From Arthrobacter beigongshangensis (lineage in GTDB: Bacteria; Bacillota; Bacilli; Bacillales_A; Planococcaceae): 64,000 nucleotides of DNA. The position numbers and the translations under genes are program-made. The stretch lies in NCBI RefSeq assembly GCF_016820585.1, contig NZ_JADHDX010000002.1, positions 1 through 64,000 on the forward strand, in the 5' to 3' direction. The notes beneath the pieces were generated by a model. It had not been told where the DNA came from, made no database searches, and saw nothing but the letters and a program-made list of their open reading frames with translations. This document shows, piece after piece, positions 1 through 9,664 of this stretch (within the stretch, counting starts at the first letter, position 1; each line of letters begins with the position of its first letter).

Positions 1-65
1 CCGAACGGTACGTACGGTGGTGTGAGAGGTCGGCTAGTCAATTAATGATTAGCCTCCTACTCGAT
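1..65 (+). mobile_element. 3' end of a group II intron (end of domain V and domain VI)
   Basis: The last part of a domain V helix (CGTACGGT, 11-18) is followed by a domain VI hairpin. Its lower stem is GAGAGG (24-29) with CCT-A-CTC (56-62), which leaves A59 as the single bulged adenosine. Its upper stem is GGCTAGTC (32-39) with GATTAGCC (47-54), one pair being G-T. The element ends GAT at 65, so A59 lies 7 nt from the end. A bulged branch-point A 7-8 nt from an AY terminus is the known architecture of domain VI. The rest of the intron and any reverse transcriptase lie left of the window. Exon sequence would begin at 66. Strand is + by the orientation of the hairpin. Confidence 0.8.
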
Positions 66-133
66 CTTTAATTTGTATTTTGTACCATTGAACTGAACGG
101 GTTATTGTTAAATCAGACAACCTTTTTTCTATG

Positions 134-721
134 TTATTCCACTTGCCTAACCGTTTCAAATTCCTTCATCTTTTCAAGGGCAATGAGGAATGGCGGATTA
201 TTGCGCTGATTGAGGATTTCATAGCGGGCAACATGGACATCTGCCTGGTGTAGATTTTTGACATAGGCGAGAAGTGCGTCGCGTTCTTCTACTCCACCTT
301 CATGTCCATCATAGACAGAAATGGCAATAATACCGCCTTTTTTTAGCATGCCTAGCATGATATCAATGGCTTTGATGGTTGAGTTAGGTGTTGTGACGAT
401 AGATAGGTCCTCGCTATGTGGTAAGTAACCTAAGTTGAAAACAGCCCCACCGATTTGTCCTTTGACGTATTGTTGAACATTCTCGTGGCTGTCCAGTACA
501 AGGGTAACTCGCTCATTTAAGTCGCCGAGGCGCTTAGTCGTCGCATCGAGTGCAGCTTGTTGGATATCGAATGCGATGACATGCCCATTTTCACCGACAA
601 ATTGGGCTAGAAACTCTGTGTCGTTACCATTTCCTGCTGTCGAGTCGATAACAGTTTCTCCTGGAATGACTGTGTCACGGAGTAGCTGTCTAGCGAAGGG
701 CAGAATGCGCAGTAGCTTCAT
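134..721 (-). CDS. ytqB: tRNA wobble-uridine methyltransferase, YtqB/MnmM family
   Basis: This is a 195-residue class I SAM-dependent methyltransferase. The SAM-binding motif I is DSTAGNGND (residues 26-34), followed by an acidic residue in AFDIQ near 52 and FNLGYLP (95-101) as motif IV. B. subtilis YtqB (MnmM) methylates the nm5(s2)U34 intermediate of tRNA to give mnm5(s2)U, and length and motifs match that family. Its ATG overlaps the end of the upstream radical SAM gene by 4 bp, so the two are probably translationally coupled. The group II intron end lies about 70 bp beyond its stop codon. Family assignment is firm; the exact tRNA modification is inferred from the family. Confidence 0.85.
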   Translation of the reverse strand: MKLLRILPFARQLLRDTVIPGETVIDSTAGNGNDTEFLAQFVGENGHVIAFDIQQAALDATTKRLGDLNERVTLVLDSHENVQQYVKGQIGGAVFNLGYLPHSEDLSIVTTPNSTIKAIDIMLGMLKKGGIIAISVYDGHEGGVEERDALLAYVKNLHQADVHVARYEILNQRNNPPFLIALEKMKEFETVRQVE

Positions 722-1677
722 AATACTTCAACCGCCCCTGAAAAATGCTTTCCTTGCCAGCTGCCACGGCGTTCGAGTTCTTTGTCGATGCCGTTTAACA
801 CTTCCCACTTCGTGACACTCCACATCGGACCAATCATGAGTTCAATCGGACCGTCACCAGTTATGCGATGAACAATCATTTCTGGAGGAAGAATTTCCAA
901 TTGGTCTGCGACAAGATTAATGTATTCCTCTTTTTCAAGGAACTCCAATTGTCCTTTTTCGTATTGCTTGACCATTGGTGTTCCTTTTAATAAGTGCAAC
1001 AGATGGATTTTGATGCCCTGAACATCTAGCTTTGCCACTTCACGAGCCGTTTCCATCATCATATCGTAATCTTCCAACGGTAAGCCGTTAATGATATGTG
1101 TACAGACGCGGATACCGCGCTTGCGGAGTTTTTCTACGCCTTCTACATACAGAGCAAAATCATGGGCACGATTAACAAGCTTTGCTGTTTTTTCATGAAT
1201 GGTTTGTAGGCCAAGTTCAACCCATAAATAAGTGCGTTCATTTAATTCTGCTAAATAGTCGACGACATCATCTGGCAAACAGTCAGGACGTGTTGCAATC
1301 GACATGGCAACGACCCCTTCTTGTGCGAGAGCTGCCTCGAATTTTTCTTTTAGCTTTGGAAGTGGTGCATGTGTATTCGTATACGCTTGGAAATAGGCCA
1401 TGTATTTGCCATCTTTCCATTTCTTATGCATTCTTTCACTGATTTCTGCGAATTGGACTTCGATGGGATCAACGCGATCACCTGCAAAGTCTCCAGATCC
1501 TGCAACGCTGCAAAATGTACAACCCCCGAATGCGACAGTGCCATCCCTGTTTGGGCAATCAAACCCGGCATCCAATGCAACTTTCATTACTTTAAAGCCA
1601 AATTCATCTTTCAAGTGACGTGACCATGTATGATATCGTTTCCCTTCAGACGGGAAGGGGAATGTATTAGTGTTCAC
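718..1677 (-). CDS. ytqA: radical SAM protein, YtqA/YhcC (TIGR01212) family
   Basis: This is a radical SAM enzyme of unknown reaction. The three cluster cysteines sit in a C-x11-C-x2-C pattern (Cys41, Cys53 and Cys56, counting from the chosen start), as in the YhcC/YtqA family. A TIM-barrel-like middle part contains ELGLQTIHEKT, and the C-terminal MIGPMWS segment is also typical. I place the start at GTG 1677: GAGGAG lies about 9 nt upstream of it, whereas a TTG at 1686 would directly abut that site. The product is then 319 residues. It is the first gene of a two-gene unit with ytqB, divergent from yttB. The neighbour suggests a role in tRNA modification, but that is inference. Confidence 0.85.
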   Translation of the reverse strand: MNTNTFPFPSEGKRYHTWSRHLKDEFGFKVMKVALDAGFDCPNRDGTVAFGGCTFCSVAGSGDFAGDRVDPIEVQFAEISERMHKKWKDGKYMAYFQAYTNTHAPLPKLKEKFEAALAQEGVVAMSIATRPDCLPDDVVDYLAELNERTYLWVELGLQTIHEKTAKLVNRAHDFALYVEGVEKLRKRGIRVCTHIINGLPLEDYDMMMETAREVAKLDVQGIKIHLLHLLKGTPMVKQYEKGQLEFLEKEEYINLVADQLEILPPEMIVHRITGDGPIELMIGPMWSVTKWEVLNGIDKELERRGSWQGKHFSGAVEVL

Positions 1678-1759
1678 TTCATTCAACTCCTCTAATAGTA
1701 CATTGTACCACTTTTATCGAAGGTGCATCATCTGAATTATGGAACATCTTGTGGACGTA

Positions 1760-1788
1760 TTGTTGAATTGTAAAAAAAGGAATACACT
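1760..1788 (+). promoter_or_regulatory. candidate sigma-A promoter of the MFS gene
   Basis: TTGTTG (1760-1765) and TACACT (1783-1788) are separated by 17 bp, about 35 bp before the yttB start. The spacing is ideal but both hexamers are imperfect. Confidence 0.4.
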
Positions 1789-1823
1789 CAACTAATAATC
1801 GTAAATGAACGGAGGCAGACAAT

Positions 1824-3011
1824 ATGCCTAAAAAAGTATGGCTTCTTGTCATTGGGATGTTCGTTAACGTCATTGGAAACTCTTTTCTATGGCCATTGAA
1901 TACCATCTATATGCATGATTATTTAGGGAAGTCATTATCAGTAGCAGGATTAGTACTAATGGCGAACGCAGGCGCAGGTGTTGTAGGGAACTTACTGGGT
2001 GGTTATCTGTTTGACCGTTTTGGTGGCTATAAGTCGATTATCGGGGGAATTCTTATTTCCATCGTCGCGCTTGTTGGCCTCGTATTCCGACATGATTGGT
2101 ATCCTTATGTCACTCTTTTAACACTGCTCGGCTTTAGTGGTGGAATCATTTTCCCAAGTATGTATGCAATGGTGGGAACGATTTGGCCTGAAGGTGGGCG
2201 AAAAGCCTTTAACTCTATTTATCTTGCGCAAAATGTGGGTGTTGCAATCGGACCTGCCCTTGCTGGTTTTGTCGCGGTTGCTAGCATTGACTATATTTTT
2301 TCAGCGAATTTGATCTTTTACGTACTGTTTTTCTTTATCGCATTCTTTGGCTATAAAAAACTTGAAATTGCACCAGATAGACATACAAATGTCATTCGAG
2401 AGAAGAAGAAAATTAAGCACAAGGCACCTTTCTATGCACTGCTCATTGTCACATCGGGTTATTTGCTGGCATGGCTAATTTATTCACAATGGCCAACAAC
2501 GATTTCGACACATGCTTTATCGATCGGTGTGACCTTAACAGAATATAGTTTCCTTTGGACCTTGAATGGCTTACTCATTGTTGCAGGACAACCATTGATT
2601 AATCCAATTATCAAACGCTTGGAGCATAGATTAAAAGCACAGATTATTATTGGTATTGTCATCTTTATCATTTCATTTTTAGTCGTCAGTTATGCGGGAA
2701 CGTTTACGATGTTTATCGTGGCAATGATTATTTTGACGTTTGGTGAAATGTTTGCTTGGCCTGCCATTCCAACGCTCGCTAGTAAGCTTGCTCCAAAAGG
2801 AAGGGACGGCTTCTATCAGGGCATCGTCAATTCTACGGCAACCATTGGTCGGATGATTGGCCCGTTTGCGGGCGGCGTCTTGGTCGATTTGTATGGTATG
2901 CAAGTGATGCTGTTCATCTTGACAGCATTAGTAAGTATTGCCATCATTCCGACACTGCTCTATGATCGACCGCTGAGAAAAGCAAATTATACACCAGAAA
3001 ACCGTTCATAG
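1824..3011 (+). CDS. yttB: MFS transporter, YttB-like
   Basis: This 395-residue integral membrane protein has the 12 hydrophobic segments of the major facilitator superfamily. The loop 2-3 signature GGYLFDRFGGYKS (around residues 58-70) matches the G-x-x-x-D-R-x-G-R/K motif of drug and metabolite exporters. A charged central loop (HTNVIREKKKIKHK, about 190) divides two six-helix halves. The start ATG follows GGAGG at a proper distance. B. subtilis yttB occupies the same position beside ytqA and leuS. The substrate cannot be read from the sequence. The gene ends inside a strong terminator hairpin. Confidence 0.85.
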   Translation: MPKKVWLLVIGMFVNVIGNSFLWPLNTIYMHDYLGKSLSVAGLVLMANAGAGVVGNLLGGYLFDRFGGYKSIIGGILISIVALVGLVFRHDWYPYVTLLTLLGFSGGIIFPSMYAMVGTIWPEGGRKAFNSIYLAQNVGVAIGPALAGFVAVASIDYIFSANLIFYVLFFFIAFFGYKKLEIAPDRHTNVIREKKKIKHKAPFYALLIVTSGYLLAWLIYSQWPTTISTHALSIGVTLTEYSFLWTLNGLLIVAGQPLINPIIKRLEHRLKAQIIIGIVIFIISFLVVSYAGTFTMFIVAMIILTFGEMFAWPAIPTLASKLAPKGRDGFYQGIVNSTATIGRMIGPFAGGVLVDLYGMQVMLFILTALVSIAIIPTLLYDRPLRKANYTPENRS

Positions 3012-3025
3012 GTTTTCTGGTTTTT
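2994..3025 (+). terminator. Rho-independent terminator of yttB
   Basis: A perfect 10-bp stem, CCAGAAAACC / GGTTTTCTGG, with a 7-nt loop is followed by TTTTT. The hairpin contains the yttB stop codon. Confidence 0.85.
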
Positions 3026-3103
3026 GCTTATCTACTAACATTGCAAGATCTTGTGTAGTCTGATTTAATTAAATAGAAGAAAGATTTAGAGGGGGATGTA
3101 CGT

Positions 3104-3790
3104 ATGAAACCGATTTATTCATCAGCAATGGAAGCGGTTACAAACATTGAGGACGGCTCTACGTTAATGGTTGGGGGCTTTGGACTTGTTGGTATTCCAG
3201 AACAGCTTATCTTGGCGCTTGTTGACAAAGGGGTTAAGGATTTAACGGTTATTTCGAATAACTGCGGAGTCGATGAGTGGGGACTTGGACTTCTATTGAA
3301 AAATAAGCAGATTAAGAAAATGATTGGCTCGTATGTAGGGGAGAATAAGGAGTTTGAGCGTCAAGTGCTGTCGGGTGAGATTGAAGTAGAGTTAACGCCT
3401 CAGGGCACGCTCGCTGAAAAAATTCGTGCTGGTGGGGCAGGAATTCCTGCTTTTTACACGCCTGCGGGTGTGGGGACGACAGTGGCAGAAGGTAAAGAAA
3501 TTCGTGTCTTTGACGGTAAAGAGTACGTCCTTGAGGAATCACTGCGTGCTGATTTTGCTTTAATTCGTGCTGCGAAGGCTGATAAGTTCGGCAACCTTAT
3601 TTATAATAAAACAGCCCAAAATTTCAATCCGATGATGGCAGCTGCAGGCAAGTTTACGATTGCAGAGGTGGAAGAGATAGTTGAAACGGGTGATTTGGAT
3701 CCGGCGACAGTTCACACGCCTAGTATTTACGTCCAAGGACTGCTGCAAGCGGTGCAAGAAAAACGTATTGAACGTCTGACGACACGCTAA
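3104..3790 (+). CDS. scoA: 3-oxoacid CoA-transferase subunit A
   Basis: This is the alpha subunit (228 residues) of a family I CoA transferase that moves CoA from succinyl-CoA to acetoacetate. The CoA-binding glycine-rich segment [12 protein letters not shown] is near residues 22-33, and [16 protein letters not shown] near 110-125 is typical of the A subunit. The start ATG follows GGGGGATG. The B subunit begins 13 bp after the stop and 3-hydroxybutyrate dehydrogenase follows, so the three genes look like one ketone-body (acetoacetate/3-hydroxybutyrate) operon. Specificity for succinyl-CoA rather than another acyl-CoA is inferred from similarity to ScoA/YxjD. Confidence 0.9.
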   Translation: MKPIYSSAMEAVTNIEDGSTLMVGGFGLVGIPEQLILALVDKGVKDLTVISNNCGVDEWGLGLLLKNKQIKKMIGSYVGENKEFERQVLSGEIEVELTPQGTLAEKIRAGGAGIPAFYTPAGVGTTVAEGKEIRVFDGKEYVLEESLRADFALIRAAKADKFGNLIYNKTAQNFNPMMAAAGKFTIAEVEEIVETGDLDPATVHTPSIYVQGLLQAVQEKRIERLTTR

Positions 3791-3803
3791 GGGAAGGGGA
3801 ATG

Positions 3804-4475
3804 ATGAAAATGACACAAGTAAATGTAAGAGAACGTATAGCGAGACGGGCGGAAAAGGAAATTGAAGATGGCAACTATGTCAATTTGGGGATTGGCATGC
3901 CAACGCTCGTCGCAAACTATATTTCGGCTAATAAAACAGTGGTCCTGCAATCAGAAAACGGACTTTTGGGCATCGGACCATATCCAACTGAAGACGAAGT
4001 GGACCCTGATTTGATTAACGCAGGAAAAGAAACGGTGACGACGATACCGGGATCGGCCTATTTTACGAGTGCAGAATCCTTTGCGATGATTCGTGGGGGC
4101 CATGTCGATGTGGCGATTCTTGGTGCGATGGAAGTGTCTGAAAAAGGCGACCTTGCCAACTGGATGATTCCGGGCAAGATGATTAAGGGCATGGGTGGTG
4201 CGATGGATCTTGTGCATGGTGCGAAGAAAATCATCGTTATTATGGATCATGTGGCGAAAGATGGAGCTGCAAAGATTAAAAAAGCTTGCGAACTGCCTCT
4301 TACAGGGAAAGCTGTGGTGAATAAAATTATTACGGAGCGAGCGCTAATTGAAGTGACGCCAGACGGACTAGAACTGAAAGAAGTTTTTGAAGGATTCACA
4401 GTTCAAGATGTCATTGACTCGACAGAAGCGAATCTCATTATAAAAAATGTGACAGAAAACGTTCGAATCGATTGA
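3804..4475 (+). CDS. scoB: 3-oxoacid CoA-transferase subunit B
   Basis: This beta subunit of the CoA transferase has about 223 residues. It carries [10 protein letters not shown] near residue 50, where the Glu of S-E-N-G is the family's catalytic residue forming the glutamyl-CoA thioester. The segment [11 protein letters not shown] (about 27-37) and [13 protein letters not shown] (about 130) are family signatures. Three ATG codons (3801, 3804, 3810) lie in frame after GGGAAGGGGA; 3801 abuts that site, so 3804 or 3810 is more likely. It pairs with scoA directly upstream to make the active heteromer. Confidence 0.9.
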   Translation: MKMTQVNVRERIARRAEKEIEDGNYVNLGIGMPTLVANYISANKTVVLQSENGLLGIGPYPTEDEVDPDLINAGKETVTTIPGSAYFTSAESFAMIRGGHVDVAILGAMEVSEKGDLANWMIPGKMIKGMGGAMDLVHGAKKIIVIMDHVAKDGAAKIKKACELPLTGKAVVNKIITERALIEVTPDGLELKEVFEGFTVQDVIDSTEANLIIKNVTENVRID

Positions 4476-4525
4476 CATGGAATGAGTGTCATCTACTTTT
4501 TACTTGTGATTGAGGGGGAATCATT

Positions 4526-5293
4526 GTGGTAAAAGGAAAAGTGCTTTTCATTACGGGGGCTGGTCAAGGAATTGGCTTTGAAATTGCTAAAAAGTTCTCA
4601 AATGCAGGCGCAAAAGTTGTTCTGACAGATCTTGATGAGAAAAAAGTTAAACAGGCGGCAGCAACTCTCGGAGGCGATACTATCGGATTAGAGTGTGATG
4701 TCACCTCTGAATCCGATTTACAGCGAGCGATTGATGAGACTATCAACCAGTTTGGCCGGATTGATATATTGATTAATAATGCAGGGATGCAGCATGTGGC
4801 AATGCTCGAAGACTTTCCGACTGAGAAGTTCGAATTACTCGTAAAAATCATGCTGACAGCGCCATTTATCGCAACGAAACTAGTTCTCCCACATATGAAG
4901 GGAAATGGCTTTGGTCGCATCATCAATATGTCCTCGATAAATGGACTTGTCGGTTTTGCGGGAAAAGCTGCTTACAATTCCGCAAAGCATGGCTTAATTG
5001 GTTTGACGAAAGTGGCAGCATTGGAAACAGCAGCGGATGGTATTACAGTGAACGCAATTTGCCCAGGCTATGTGGATACACCACTTGTACGTAATCAATT
5101 TCAAGATTTAGCAAACACGAGAAATGTTCCGCTTGAGTCCGTCCTTGAAGAAGTGATCTATCCGTTAGTTCCACAAAAACGTCTTCTCGACGTGAAGGAA
5201 ATCGCAGACTTAGCGCTATTTTTGGCGAGCGAGGGAGCAAAAGGGATGACTGGTCAAGCGGTAGTACTGGATGGTGGTTATACAGTACAATGA
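4526..5293 (+). CDS. bdhA: 3-hydroxybutyrate dehydrogenase (SDR family)
   Basis: This is a 255-residue short-chain dehydrogenase. It has the NAD-binding TGAGQGIG motif (residues 10-17), NNAG near 89-92, the catalytic Ser of MSSINGL near 140, YNSAKHG with the catalytic Tyr and Lys near 153-157, and the PGYVDTPLV motif. The last motif and the length match bacterial D-3-hydroxybutyrate dehydrogenases, which interconvert 3-hydroxybutyrate and acetoacetate. Translation starts at GTG 4526 after GAGGGGGA. Placement right after scoAB supports use of 3-hydroxybutyrate as a carbon source: BdhA makes acetoacetate, ScoAB activates it. Another SDR specificity cannot be fully excluded. Confidence 0.8.
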   Translation: MVKGKVLFITGAGQGIGFEIAKKFSNAGAKVVLTDLDEKKVKQAAATLGGDTIGLECDVTSESDLQRAIDETINQFGRIDILINNAGMQHVAMLEDFPTEKFELLVKIMLTAPFIATKLVLPHMKGNGFGRIINMSSINGLVGFAGKAAYNSAKHGLIGLTKVAALETAADGITVNAICPGYVDTPLVRNQFQDLANTRNVPLESVLEEVIYPLVPQKRLLDVKEIADLALFLASEGAKGMTGQAVVLDGGYTVQ

Positions 5294-5344
5294 ATACTTG
5301 TATTTCACAATCAATTCGGGTAAACTGATACCAATAGCTCTGGC

Positions 5345-5592
5345 ATTGATGAGGAATAGTAATCTTTGCTGTCGATTTTAGAGAGCAGGCGGTTGGTGGA
5401 AGCCTGTACGACAGAGATGAACTCGCCTTGGAGCCTGCATTGGTGAATATTGGTTAACCGACTTAACTAGCCCGTGCCGTTTTCCGCGTTAAGGAATCAA
5501 GTTGGGCGGTTTTAGCCGTCAATTTGGGTGGCACCGCGGGAGCATGATTTAACTCTCGTCCCTTAAGTTTTTAAGGGACGGGATTTTTTTAT
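5345..5592 (+). promoter_or_regulatory. T-box leader of leuS (leucine specifier)
   Basis: This is a tRNA-sensing transcription-attenuation leader. The T-box core GGGTGGCACCGCGGG lies at 5525-5539. Stem I starts near 5350, and GAACTC in its specifier loop presents CTC (5422-5424), a leucine codon, fitting the downstream gene. The terminator GTCCCTTAA / TTAAGGGAC plus T-run (5558-5591) competes with the antiterminator. Uncharged tRNA-Leu would favour readthrough. This explains the long gap between bdhA and leuS. The 5' boundary is approximate. Confidence 0.92.
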
Positions 5593-5619
5593 TTTCATTT
5601 GAAATAGGAGGAGTTTTAC

Positions 5620-8037
5620 ATGAGTTACAATCACGGTCAGATCGAGAAGAAGTGGCAGCAGTATTGGAAAGAGAGTCAAACATTTAAAATGACGGATGAT
5701 CCGTCGAAACCGAAGTTTTATGCGCTAGATATGTTCCCTTATCCATCAGGTGCGGGACTTCACGTTGGGCATCCGCTCGGCTATATCGCAACGGATATTT
5801 TGAGTTCTTTTAAACGGAAGCAAGGCTACAATGTTTTGCATCCGATGGGTTGGGATGCATTCGGTTTACCAGCTGAGCAATATGCACTAGATACAGGCAA
5901 TGATCCTGCTGAATTCACTGCGAAAAATATTGCAACGTTCAAACGTCAGATGAATGACCTTGGTTTTTCATATGACTGGGACCGCGAAATCAATACGACA
6001 GATCCATCGTATTACAAATGGACACAGTGGATTTTCATTCAACTGTATAATAAAGGATTGGCTTATGTAGATGAAGTGGCTGTGAACTGGTGTCCAGCAC
6101 TTGGTACAGTTCTTGCCAATGAAGAAGTCATTGATGGCTTATCAGAGCGCGGTGGGCATCCGGTTGAGCGCCGCCCAATGCGTCAATGGGTATTGCGTAT
6201 TACGGAATATGCGGATCGCCTGCTTGAGGATTTGGATGAGCTAGATTGGCCGGAAAGCTTGAAGGATATGCAACGTAACTGGATTGGTCGTTCAGAAGGG
6301 GCACAGTTGACATTTGATATTGACGGCACTGATTTGTCGTTTGAGGCATTCACAACACGTCCGGATACGATTTTCGGTGCAACTTACGCGGTGCTGGCAC
6401 CAGAGCATAAATTGGTTGCTACAATTACGACGGCTGATCAACAACAAGCTGTGGAAAAATATTTGAATGAAGTAAAAATGAAGAGTGATTTAGAACGTAC
6501 GGATTTGGCAAAAGAAAAAACGGGTGTATTCACTGGTGCTTATGCCATTAACCCAGCAAGTGGCGAGAAAATGCCGATTTGGATTGCAGACTATGTGTTG
6601 GCTACGTATGGCACAGGCGCAATCATGGCAGTTCCAGCACATGATGAACGGGATTATGAATTCGCGAAAGAATTTAACTTGCCAATCATTGAAGTTGTGG
6701 CAGGTGGCGATGTAGCCAATGAAGCGTATGTTGGAGACGGCGATCATATCAATTCAGGCTTCTTGGATGGCTTAGGTAAAGAAGAAGCAATTGACAAAGC
6801 AATCGCTTGGTTTGTTGAACAAGGCAAGGGCGAGAAGAAAATTACGTTCCGTCTTCGTGATTGGTTATTCTCAAGACAACGTTATTGGGGCGAGCCGATT
6901 CCAATTATTCATTGGGAAGATGGCACAATGACAGCTGTTGATGAAGCTGATTTACCGTTGAAATTACCAGTGACAACCGATATTAAACCGAGTGGTACAG
7001 GTGAGTCGCCTTTGGCAAATATTACTGAGTGGGTCAATGTCGTACATCCGGTAACAGGCATGAAAGGTCGCCGTGAGACGAATACGATGCCACAATGGGC
7101 AGGTAGCTGCTGGTATTACTTGCGTTACATTGATCCTGATAATACTGATATGATTATTGATCCGGAATTGGCGAAGCGTTGGTTGCCTGTAGATATTTAC
7201 GTTGGAGGCGCGGAGCATGCAGTTCTTCATCTTCTGTATGCACGATTCTGGCATAAAGTGTTGTACGATATTGGTGTGGTCCATACGAAAGAGCCATTCC
7301 AGAAATTATTTAACCAAGGAATGATTCTTGGTGAAGGTAATGAAAAAATGTCGAAATCAAAAGGAAATGTTGTCAATCCTGATGATATTGTTCATTCACA
7401 CGGAGCAGATTCACTTCGATTGTATGAAATGTTCATGGGGCCGCTAGAAGGCTCAAAAGCATGGACGACGAACGGTCTTGACGGTGCACGTCGATTCCTT
7501 GACCGCGTATGGCGTCTGTTGGTCAATGAAGATGGTACATTGAGTGCGAAAGTGAACGGCAAGCCAGGTGGCGAGCTTGAAAAAGTCTATCATCAAACGG
7601 TGAAAAAAGTGACCGAAGACTTTGAAGCGATGCGCAATAACACGGCGATTTCTCAGTTAATGGTGTTCATTAATGATGGTTATAAAGCAGATTCGATTCC
7701 ACAAGAATACGTGGAAGGCTTCGTTAAAATGATTTCACCAGTTGTGCCGCATTTGGCTGAAGAGCTGTGGGAGAAATTGGGTCATAGCGATACGATTACG
7801 TATGAAGCATGGCCAACATATGATGAAACGAAATTAGTCGATGATACAGTGGAAATGGCTGTTCAAATTAACGGAAAAGTTCGTGTGAAAATCGTTGTAT
7901 CGAAAGATGTGACGAAAGATGAGCTTGAAAAGTTAGCCGTGGAAGATGAGCATGTTAAGGAGCTTCTTGCAGGTAAAGAAGTGAAAAAAGTCATCGCAAT
8001 TCCAGGAAGACTGATTAATATTGTTGTTGCTGGTTAA
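5620..8037 (+). CDS. leuS: leucyl-tRNA synthetase
   Basis: This 805-residue class Ia synthetase attaches leucine to tRNA-Leu in the cytoplasm. The HIGH-type motif is HVGH (48-51) and the KMSKS loop is at about 576-580. The connective editing domain lies between, with [12 protein letters not shown] and [13 protein letters not shown], which form the hydrolytic site that removes misacylated residues. The length is normal for Bacillus LeuRS. The start ATG follows GGAGG. Expression should be governed by the T-box leader directly upstream, and a strong terminator follows the stop. Confidence 0.98.
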   Translation: MSYNHGQIEKKWQQYWKESQTFKMTDDPSKPKFYALDMFPYPSGAGLHVGHPLGYIATDILSSFKRKQGYNVLHPMGWDAFGLPAEQYALDTGNDPAEFTAKNIATFKRQMNDLGFSYDWDREINTTDPSYYKWTQWIFIQLYNKGLAYVDEVAVNWCPALGTVLANEEVIDGLSERGGHPVERRPMRQWVLRITEYADRLLEDLDELDWPESLKDMQRNWIGRSEGAQLTFDIDGTDLSFEAFTTRPDTIFGATYAVLAPEHKLVATITTADQQQAVEKYLNEVKMKSDLERTDLAKEKTGVFTGAYAINPASGEKMPIWIADYVLATYGTGAIMAVPAHDERDYEFAKEFNLPIIEVVAGGDVANEAYVGDGDHINSGFLDGLGKEEAIDKAIAWFVEQGKGEKKITFRLRDWLFSRQRYWGEPIPIIHWEDGTMTAVDEADLPLKLPVTTDIKPSGTGESPLANITEWVNVVHPVTGMKGRRETNTMPQWAGSCWYYLRYIDPDNTDMIIDPELAKRWLPVDIYVGGAEHAVLHLLYARFWHKVLYDIGVVHTKEPFQKLFNQGMILGEGNEKMSKSKGNVVNPDDIVHSHGADSLRLYEMFMGPLEGSKAWTTNGLDGARRFLDRVWRLLVNEDGTLSAKVNGKPGGELEKVYHQTVKKVTEDFEAMRNNTAISQLMVFINDGYKADSIPQEYVEGFVKMISPVVPHLAEELWEKLGHSDTITYEAWPTYDETKLVDDTVEMAVQINGKVRVKIVVSKDVTKDELEKLAVEDEHVKELLAGKEVKKVIAIPGRLINIVVAG

Positions 8038-8045
8038 TTAAAGTA

Positions 8046-8086
8046 AAATCCGCGGGAGAGAATCGTTCTCTTCCGCGGATTTTTTT
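8046..8086 (+). terminator. Rho-independent terminator of leuS
   Basis: A long stem, AATCCGCGGGAGAGAA with TTCTCTTCCGCGGATT around a TCG loop, is followed by a run of T. Confidence 0.93.
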
Positions 8087-8107
8087 GTCGTGTAGCTAAA
8101 TTGTGGG

Positions 8108-8210
8108 CGTGGCGGTGATAACTAGTTTCAAGGCGGTGATAACGCACTCCGTGGTGGTGATAAACAGTGCCAAGGCGGTGATAATGTACTTCGTGTCGGT
8201 GATAAACAGA
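8108..8210. repeat. five-copy 21-bp tandem repeat (core CGGTGATAA)
   Basis: The core C/T-GGTGATAA begins at 8113, 8134, 8155, 8176 and 8197, a period of exactly 21 bp. Flanks alternate: copies 2 and 4 share CAAGGCGGTGATAA, while copies 3 and 5 share CGTG-xx-GGTGATAAAC, so there is a 42-bp higher-order unit. The array lies in the leuS-ytfP gap between two hairpin terminators. The period is a multiple of three and leaves one frame open on the minus strand (a YHR-rich string), but with no good start or ribosome binding site I do not call a gene. Function unknown. Confidence 0.85.
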
Positions 8211-8224
8211 TAAAACCGTAAGAA

Positions 8225-8270
8225 AGGTGTCCAACAGGTCAGAAATTAGACCAGTGGGACACCTTTTTTT
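8225..8270. terminator. hairpin terminator between the repeat array and ytfP
   Basis: AGGTGTCC and AGGTC pair with GACC and GGGACACCT, followed by eight T on the + strand. On the minus strand the tail is weaker (TTTC), so it may serve ytfP only partly. Confidence 0.75.
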
Positions 8271-8278
8271 CATGTAGT

Positions 8279-9544
8279 TTATACTGTTTGTGAATATGCC
8301 CCCGCACTCATCCCGGCAATTCGTCCAGTCACTAGTGCAGATGTAATATTATAGCCGCCTGTGTAGCCATGGATATCTAAAATTTCACCGCAGAAATAAA
8401 GTCCGTCCTTTTTACGAGATGCCATTGTTTTGGGAACGATTTCTTTCACAGAAACACCGCCACCCGTGACGAATGCTTTTTCAAGTGGTTGCGAACCGTT
8501 GACATTCATCGAGAAGGCTTTTAATAATTTTGCCAATGCCCGCATTTTTTCAGCAGACATTTGCGCACCTGTTTCAGCTGGATCAATGCCGGCTCGATCG
8601 AATAGGAAGAGCAACCAACGTTCAGGAGTGAGTCCTTTTAACACATTTTTCACCGCTTTTGTGGAATCCTCTTTTAGCATTGCATGGAGCGTTTGAAATA
8701 CTTTTTCTTCATTCATAGATGGCAATGAATCGATGCGCATTTCAACGGGCTGGTTGCCATTTTTCATGCGTTCTTTGACGACGAATTGGCTACAACGTAA
8801 AATGGCAGGGCCACTCAATCCAAAATGAGTAAACAGCATGTCCATTTGATGGGTAATCAGTGTTTTCCCTTTTGCGTTTAAGACAGAAACAGCAACGTCG
8901 CGTAGGGCGAGTCCTTGTAACTCTTTTGATACGATGAACGGTGCGTTGGATAGCAATGGTACTTCCGTTGGATAAAGCTCAGTCACTGTATGCCCGGCTT
9001 TTTCAGCCCAAGGATAGCCATCACCAGTTGAACCCGTTTGAGGGACTGCTTTTCCGCCAACGGCCAATACGACAGCATGTGAGCGGATTTCCTCGCCAGA
9101 TTCCAATCGAACACCTAAAATCCGTTCGTCATCCATCAATAGTTTCTTCACTCGTGTTTCTAGTCGCACTTCAACATGTAAGCGATCCATTTCCGCTAGC
9201 AATGCGTTGACAACATCTTTTGCATTATTGGAAACAGGGAACATTCTACCATGATCTTCTTCCTTCAAGGCGACGCCAAGACCTTCGAAAAAGTTAATAA
9301 TATCTTCATTATTAAACACAGAAAATGGACCATATAAAAATCGACCGTTACCTGGAATGTTTTTTACAATTTCTTCCTGCGGTAAGCGATTTGTGACATT
9401 ACAGCGTCCACCGCCAGAAATCGCTAGCTTGTTGCCAAGCTTTTTTCCTTTTTCAAGAAGTAGTACTTTGCGACCGTTTTCAGCCGCGGCAATCGAAGCC
9501 ATCAATCCTGATGGACCCCCACCGATGATTATGACGTCATACAT
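8279..9544 (-). CDS. ytfP: FAD-dependent flavoprotein, YtfP/HI0933 (BaiN-like) family
   Basis: This oxidoreductase of about 421 residues belongs to the HI0933/YtfP family. The N-terminal Rossmann motif is [14 protein letters not shown] (residues 4-17), with [11 protein letters not shown] near 46-56 and [17 protein letters not shown] near 160. The C-terminal [15 protein letters not shown] motif is characteristic. No reaction is firmly established for the Bacillus members. I choose ATG 9544, which places the Rossmann motif at the usual distance; GTG 9556 is possible but has no better ribosome binding site. The gene is divergent from murJ. Confidence 0.85.
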   Translation of the reverse strand: MYDVIIIGGGPSGLMASIAAAENGRKVLLLEKGKKLGNKLAISGGGRCNVTNRLPQEEIVKNIPGNGRFLYGPFSVFNNEDIINFFEGLGVALKEEDHGRMFPVSNNAKDVVNALLAEMDRLHVEVRLETRVKKLLMDDERILGVRLESGEEIRSHAVVLAVGGKAVPQTGSTGDGYPWAEKAGHTVTELYPTEVPLLSNAPFIVSKELQGLALRDVAVSVLNAKGKTLITHQMDMLFTHFGLSGPAILRCSQFVVKERMKNGNQPVEMRIDSLPSMNEEKVFQTLHAMLKEDSTKAVKNVLKGLTPERWLLFLFDRAGIDPAETGAQMSAEKMRALAKLLKAFSMNVNGSQPLEKAFVTGGGVSVKEIVPKTMASRKKDGLYFCGEILDIHGYTGGYNITSALVTGRIAGMSAGAYSQTV

Positions 9545-9664
9545 ATTGGAAACCACACTTTCAGTTTTTCTTCATTATACACAAATTACGGCTAGTCATT
9601 GTGAAATGTGTCATCTGGGGGTAAACTGTATGGAGTAGATTTATGGAGAATGGAAGGATCATAT

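Noticed and set aside
8034..8273. Minus-strand open frame of 79 codons rich in Tyr-His-Arg across the 21-bp repeats
   Set aside because: The frame stays open because the repeat period is a multiple of three. Its start lies inside a terminator hairpin and it has no ribosome binding site.
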